Source: an uncultured Flaviramulus sp.
GTDB lineage: Bacteria; Bacteroidota; Bacteroidia; Flavobacteriales; Flavobacteriaceae
DNA: 64,000 nt
Direction: 5' to 3'
Assembly: GCA_947495125.1 (NCBI GenBank)
Contig: CANLXL010000002.1
Location: forward strand, 372,001-436,000
Part shown: positions 62,630 through 64,000 of the stretch, in pieces
How positions within the stretch are numbered: position 1 is the first letter of the stretch
How the letters are laid out: each line of letters opens with the position of its first letter
Notes under the pieces: model-generated
What the model was told of the DNA's origin: nothing
The model's database searches: none
The model's input: the letters and a program-made list of their open reading frames with translations, nothing else
Position numbers and translations under genes: made by a program

Positions 62630-64000
62630 TTACAAAGACATGCCTCGTTTCCAGGGAATAAAATCGTCCTGTCTAAGCGATCTTGCTTTTGCTTGTTTTC
62701 CACTGGCAACTTCAATTACGTAATCTAATAGAGCTTCTCCGGTTTCTGCAATGGTCGCTGAACCTTCAATAATAGTACCAGTGTTAAAGTCTATAATATC
62801 GTTCATTTTCTCGTAAAGACGTGTATTAGATGAGACTTTTATTACAGGGGTTATTGGATTTCCCGTTGGGGTTCCCAGACCTGTGGTAAATAAAATGATA
62901 TTACTTCCAGATCCGGCTAAGCCAGTTGTAGATTCTACGTCATTACCAGGAGTACATAAGAGATTTAATCCTGGTTTTACAACTTGTTCCGTATAATCAA
63001 GGACATCTTCAACGGGTGAGTTTCCACCTTTTTTTGCTGCTCCGGCCGATTTTATAGCATCTGTAATTAATCCGTCTTTGATATTTCCCGGTGAGGGGTT
63101 CATCGAAAAAGGAGCACCTAAGGCCGTTGCTTTTGTATTGTATGTTGACATAATATTCGAAAACTTCTCCGCTTTTTCAGGATTCGTACAGCGATCAATC
63201 AGCTCTTGTTCAACCCCATTTAATTCAGGGAATTCAGCTAAAATAGTTGCTCCCCCCAATCCTACAATTAAATCGGATACATATCCCAAGGTTGGATTTG
63301 CAGAAATTCCTGAAAATCCATCCGATCCACCACATTCTAATCCAATCACTAATTTACTTAAATTAGCTGGTTTTCGTTCTATTTTGTTAGCTTCCATTAG
63401 CCCTACAAACGTTTTTTTAACAGCCTCAGCTATAAGTTCTTTTTCAGAATTACTTTGTTGTTGCTCTAAAACATATACAGGTTTTTGATGGTTCGGAGAC
63501 ATTTTTTCTAGTACTTGCTGTAAAATATGGGCTTGAGCATGTTGACATCCTAAACTTAAAACAGTTGCACCTGCAACATTGGGATTATTAATATATCCGG
63601 CTAATAAATTACAAAGTGTTAAAGAGTCGGAAGCCGCACCACCACAACCACCATCATGTGTCAGGAATTTTATACCATCGACGTTTGGAAACAATGGATT
63701 TTTAGTATATTCTTCCCTTTCTTTAATAATATTTCTGCTCAAAATTGTCTCAGCTGATGCCCCAGAAGTATAATCTGCTATTAAAGTATCAACATCTAAG
63801 CCCAGATGCTGTCTTTTGCCAAAACCTAATTTTTCAACCAAAGCTTGTTTCAAAACTTCAACATTTCGATTCTGGCAAAATACTAAAGGAATAATTAACC
63901 AGTTATTTTCGGTACCAACTTTGCCATCAGTTCTATGATACCCATTAAATGTTCTACCGACAAACCTGGATATATCCGGAGCTAACCAAGTATCCTGTTT
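62630..64000 (-). CDS. UxaA-family (altronate dehydratase-like) dehydratase, 5' end outside window
   Basis: The C-terminal 456 residues of a UxaA-family sugar-acid dehydratase. The frame stays open to the window edge; it includes FNGYHRTDGKVGTENNWL, the start of the catalytic domain, so only a short N-terminal part (perhaps a SAF domain) is missing. Other motifs: LTHDGGCGGAASDS, SLGCQHAQAH, GLECGGSDGFSGISANP, SMNPSPGNIKDG, GSGSNIILFTTGLGTPTGNPI and FNTGTIIEG. The conserved Cys in GCGG, GCQ and ECGG fit an iron-dependent dehydratase. No other dehydratase is seen, so it most likely converts L-fuconate to 2-keto-3-deoxy-L-fuconate; family members also act on altronate and galactarate. Confidence 0.9.
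   Translation of the reverse strand, partial: KQDTWLAPDISRFVGRTFNGYHRTDGKVGTENNWLIIPLVFCQNRNVEVLKQALVEKLGFGKRQHLGLDVDTLIADYTSGASAETILSRNIIKEREEYTKNPLFPNVDGIKFLTHDGGCGGAASDSLTLCNLLAGYINNPNVAGATVLSLGCQHAQAHILQQVLEKMSPNHQKPVYVLEQQQSNSEKELIAEAVKKTFVGLMEANKIERKPANLSKLVIGLECGGSDGFSGISANPTLGYVSDLIVGLGGATILAEFPELNGVEQELIDRCTNPEKAEKFSNIMSTYNTKATALGAPFSMNPSPGNIKDGLITDAIKSAGAAKKGGNSPVEDVLDYTEQVVKPGLNLLCTPGNDVESTTGLAGSGSNIILFTTGLGTPTGNPITPVIKVSSNTRLYEKMNDIIDFNTGTIIEGSATIAETGEALLDYVIEVASGKQAKARSLRQDDFIPWKRGMSL

Overview
The window comes from an AT-rich genome of the Bacteroidota, most likely a marine or polysaccharide-degrading member of the Flavobacteriaceae. The evidence is a hybrid two-component system (HTCS) beside a SusC/SusD pair, C-terminal type IX secretion (T9SS) sorting domains, carboxypeptidase-D-like repeats on surface proteins, few Shine-Dalgarno sequences, and several matches to the Bacteroidota promoter element TAnnTTTG. 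No rRNA, tRNA, CRISPR array or insertion sequence was recognised.

Layout. (1) 1-18.1 kb is a polysaccharide utilisation locus: a GH29 fucosidase cut by the window edge, a GH123/DUF4091-like glycosidase, an HTCS regulator, a short secreted-peptide ORF, SusC and SusD, a sialate-O-acetylesterase-type (SASA) esterase, an orphan LytTR response regulator, and a T9SS protein joining a degenerate metallophosphoesterase to a second SASA esterase. (2) 18.1-24.7 kb is mostly housekeeping: a CobB-type sirtuin, a TrmH-like methyltransferase, a VOC protein, two carboxypeptidase-D-like envelope proteins, a DEAD-box RNA helicase and an outer-membrane barrel. (3) 24.8-50.4 kb is an exopolysaccharide locus of the Wzx/Wzy type. 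It holds a WecA-like initiator, nucleotide-sugar dehydrogenase, flippase, polymerase, GT4 and WecG-type transferases, acyltransferases, a formyltransferase-GINT1 fusion, a CapK-like protein, a fused two-domain oxidoreductase, Wza and Wzc. Two broken genes (an epimerase and a glycosyltransferase) show past remodelling. (4) 50.4-53.2 kb holds a 62-residue peptide gene with an unusually strong ribosome binding site and its own terminator, then an HprK-like kinase and a nucleotidyltransferase-fold protein. This is the best candidate for an undescribed system. (5) 53.3-64 kb holds a sialidase, a PhyH-type dioxygenase and a creatininase-family protein on the plus strand. Opposite them is a minus-strand operon for non-phosphorylative L-fucose catabolism: mutarotase, dehydrogenase, lactonase, UxaA-type dehydratase, second dehydrogenase, diketo-acid hydrolase and an FMN lactate-type dehydrogenase, together with a second GH29 fucosidase.

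How it fits together. The surface and periplasmic enzymes of regions 1 and 5 (fucosidases, GH123-like enzyme, sialidase, acetylesterases) would trim a fucosylated and probably acetylated glycan. SusC/SusD would import the pieces under HTCS control. The fucose operon would turn released L-fucose into pyruvate and L-lactate, and the FMN enzyme would oxidise the lactate. The exopolysaccharide locus lies between these parts and looks functionally separate.
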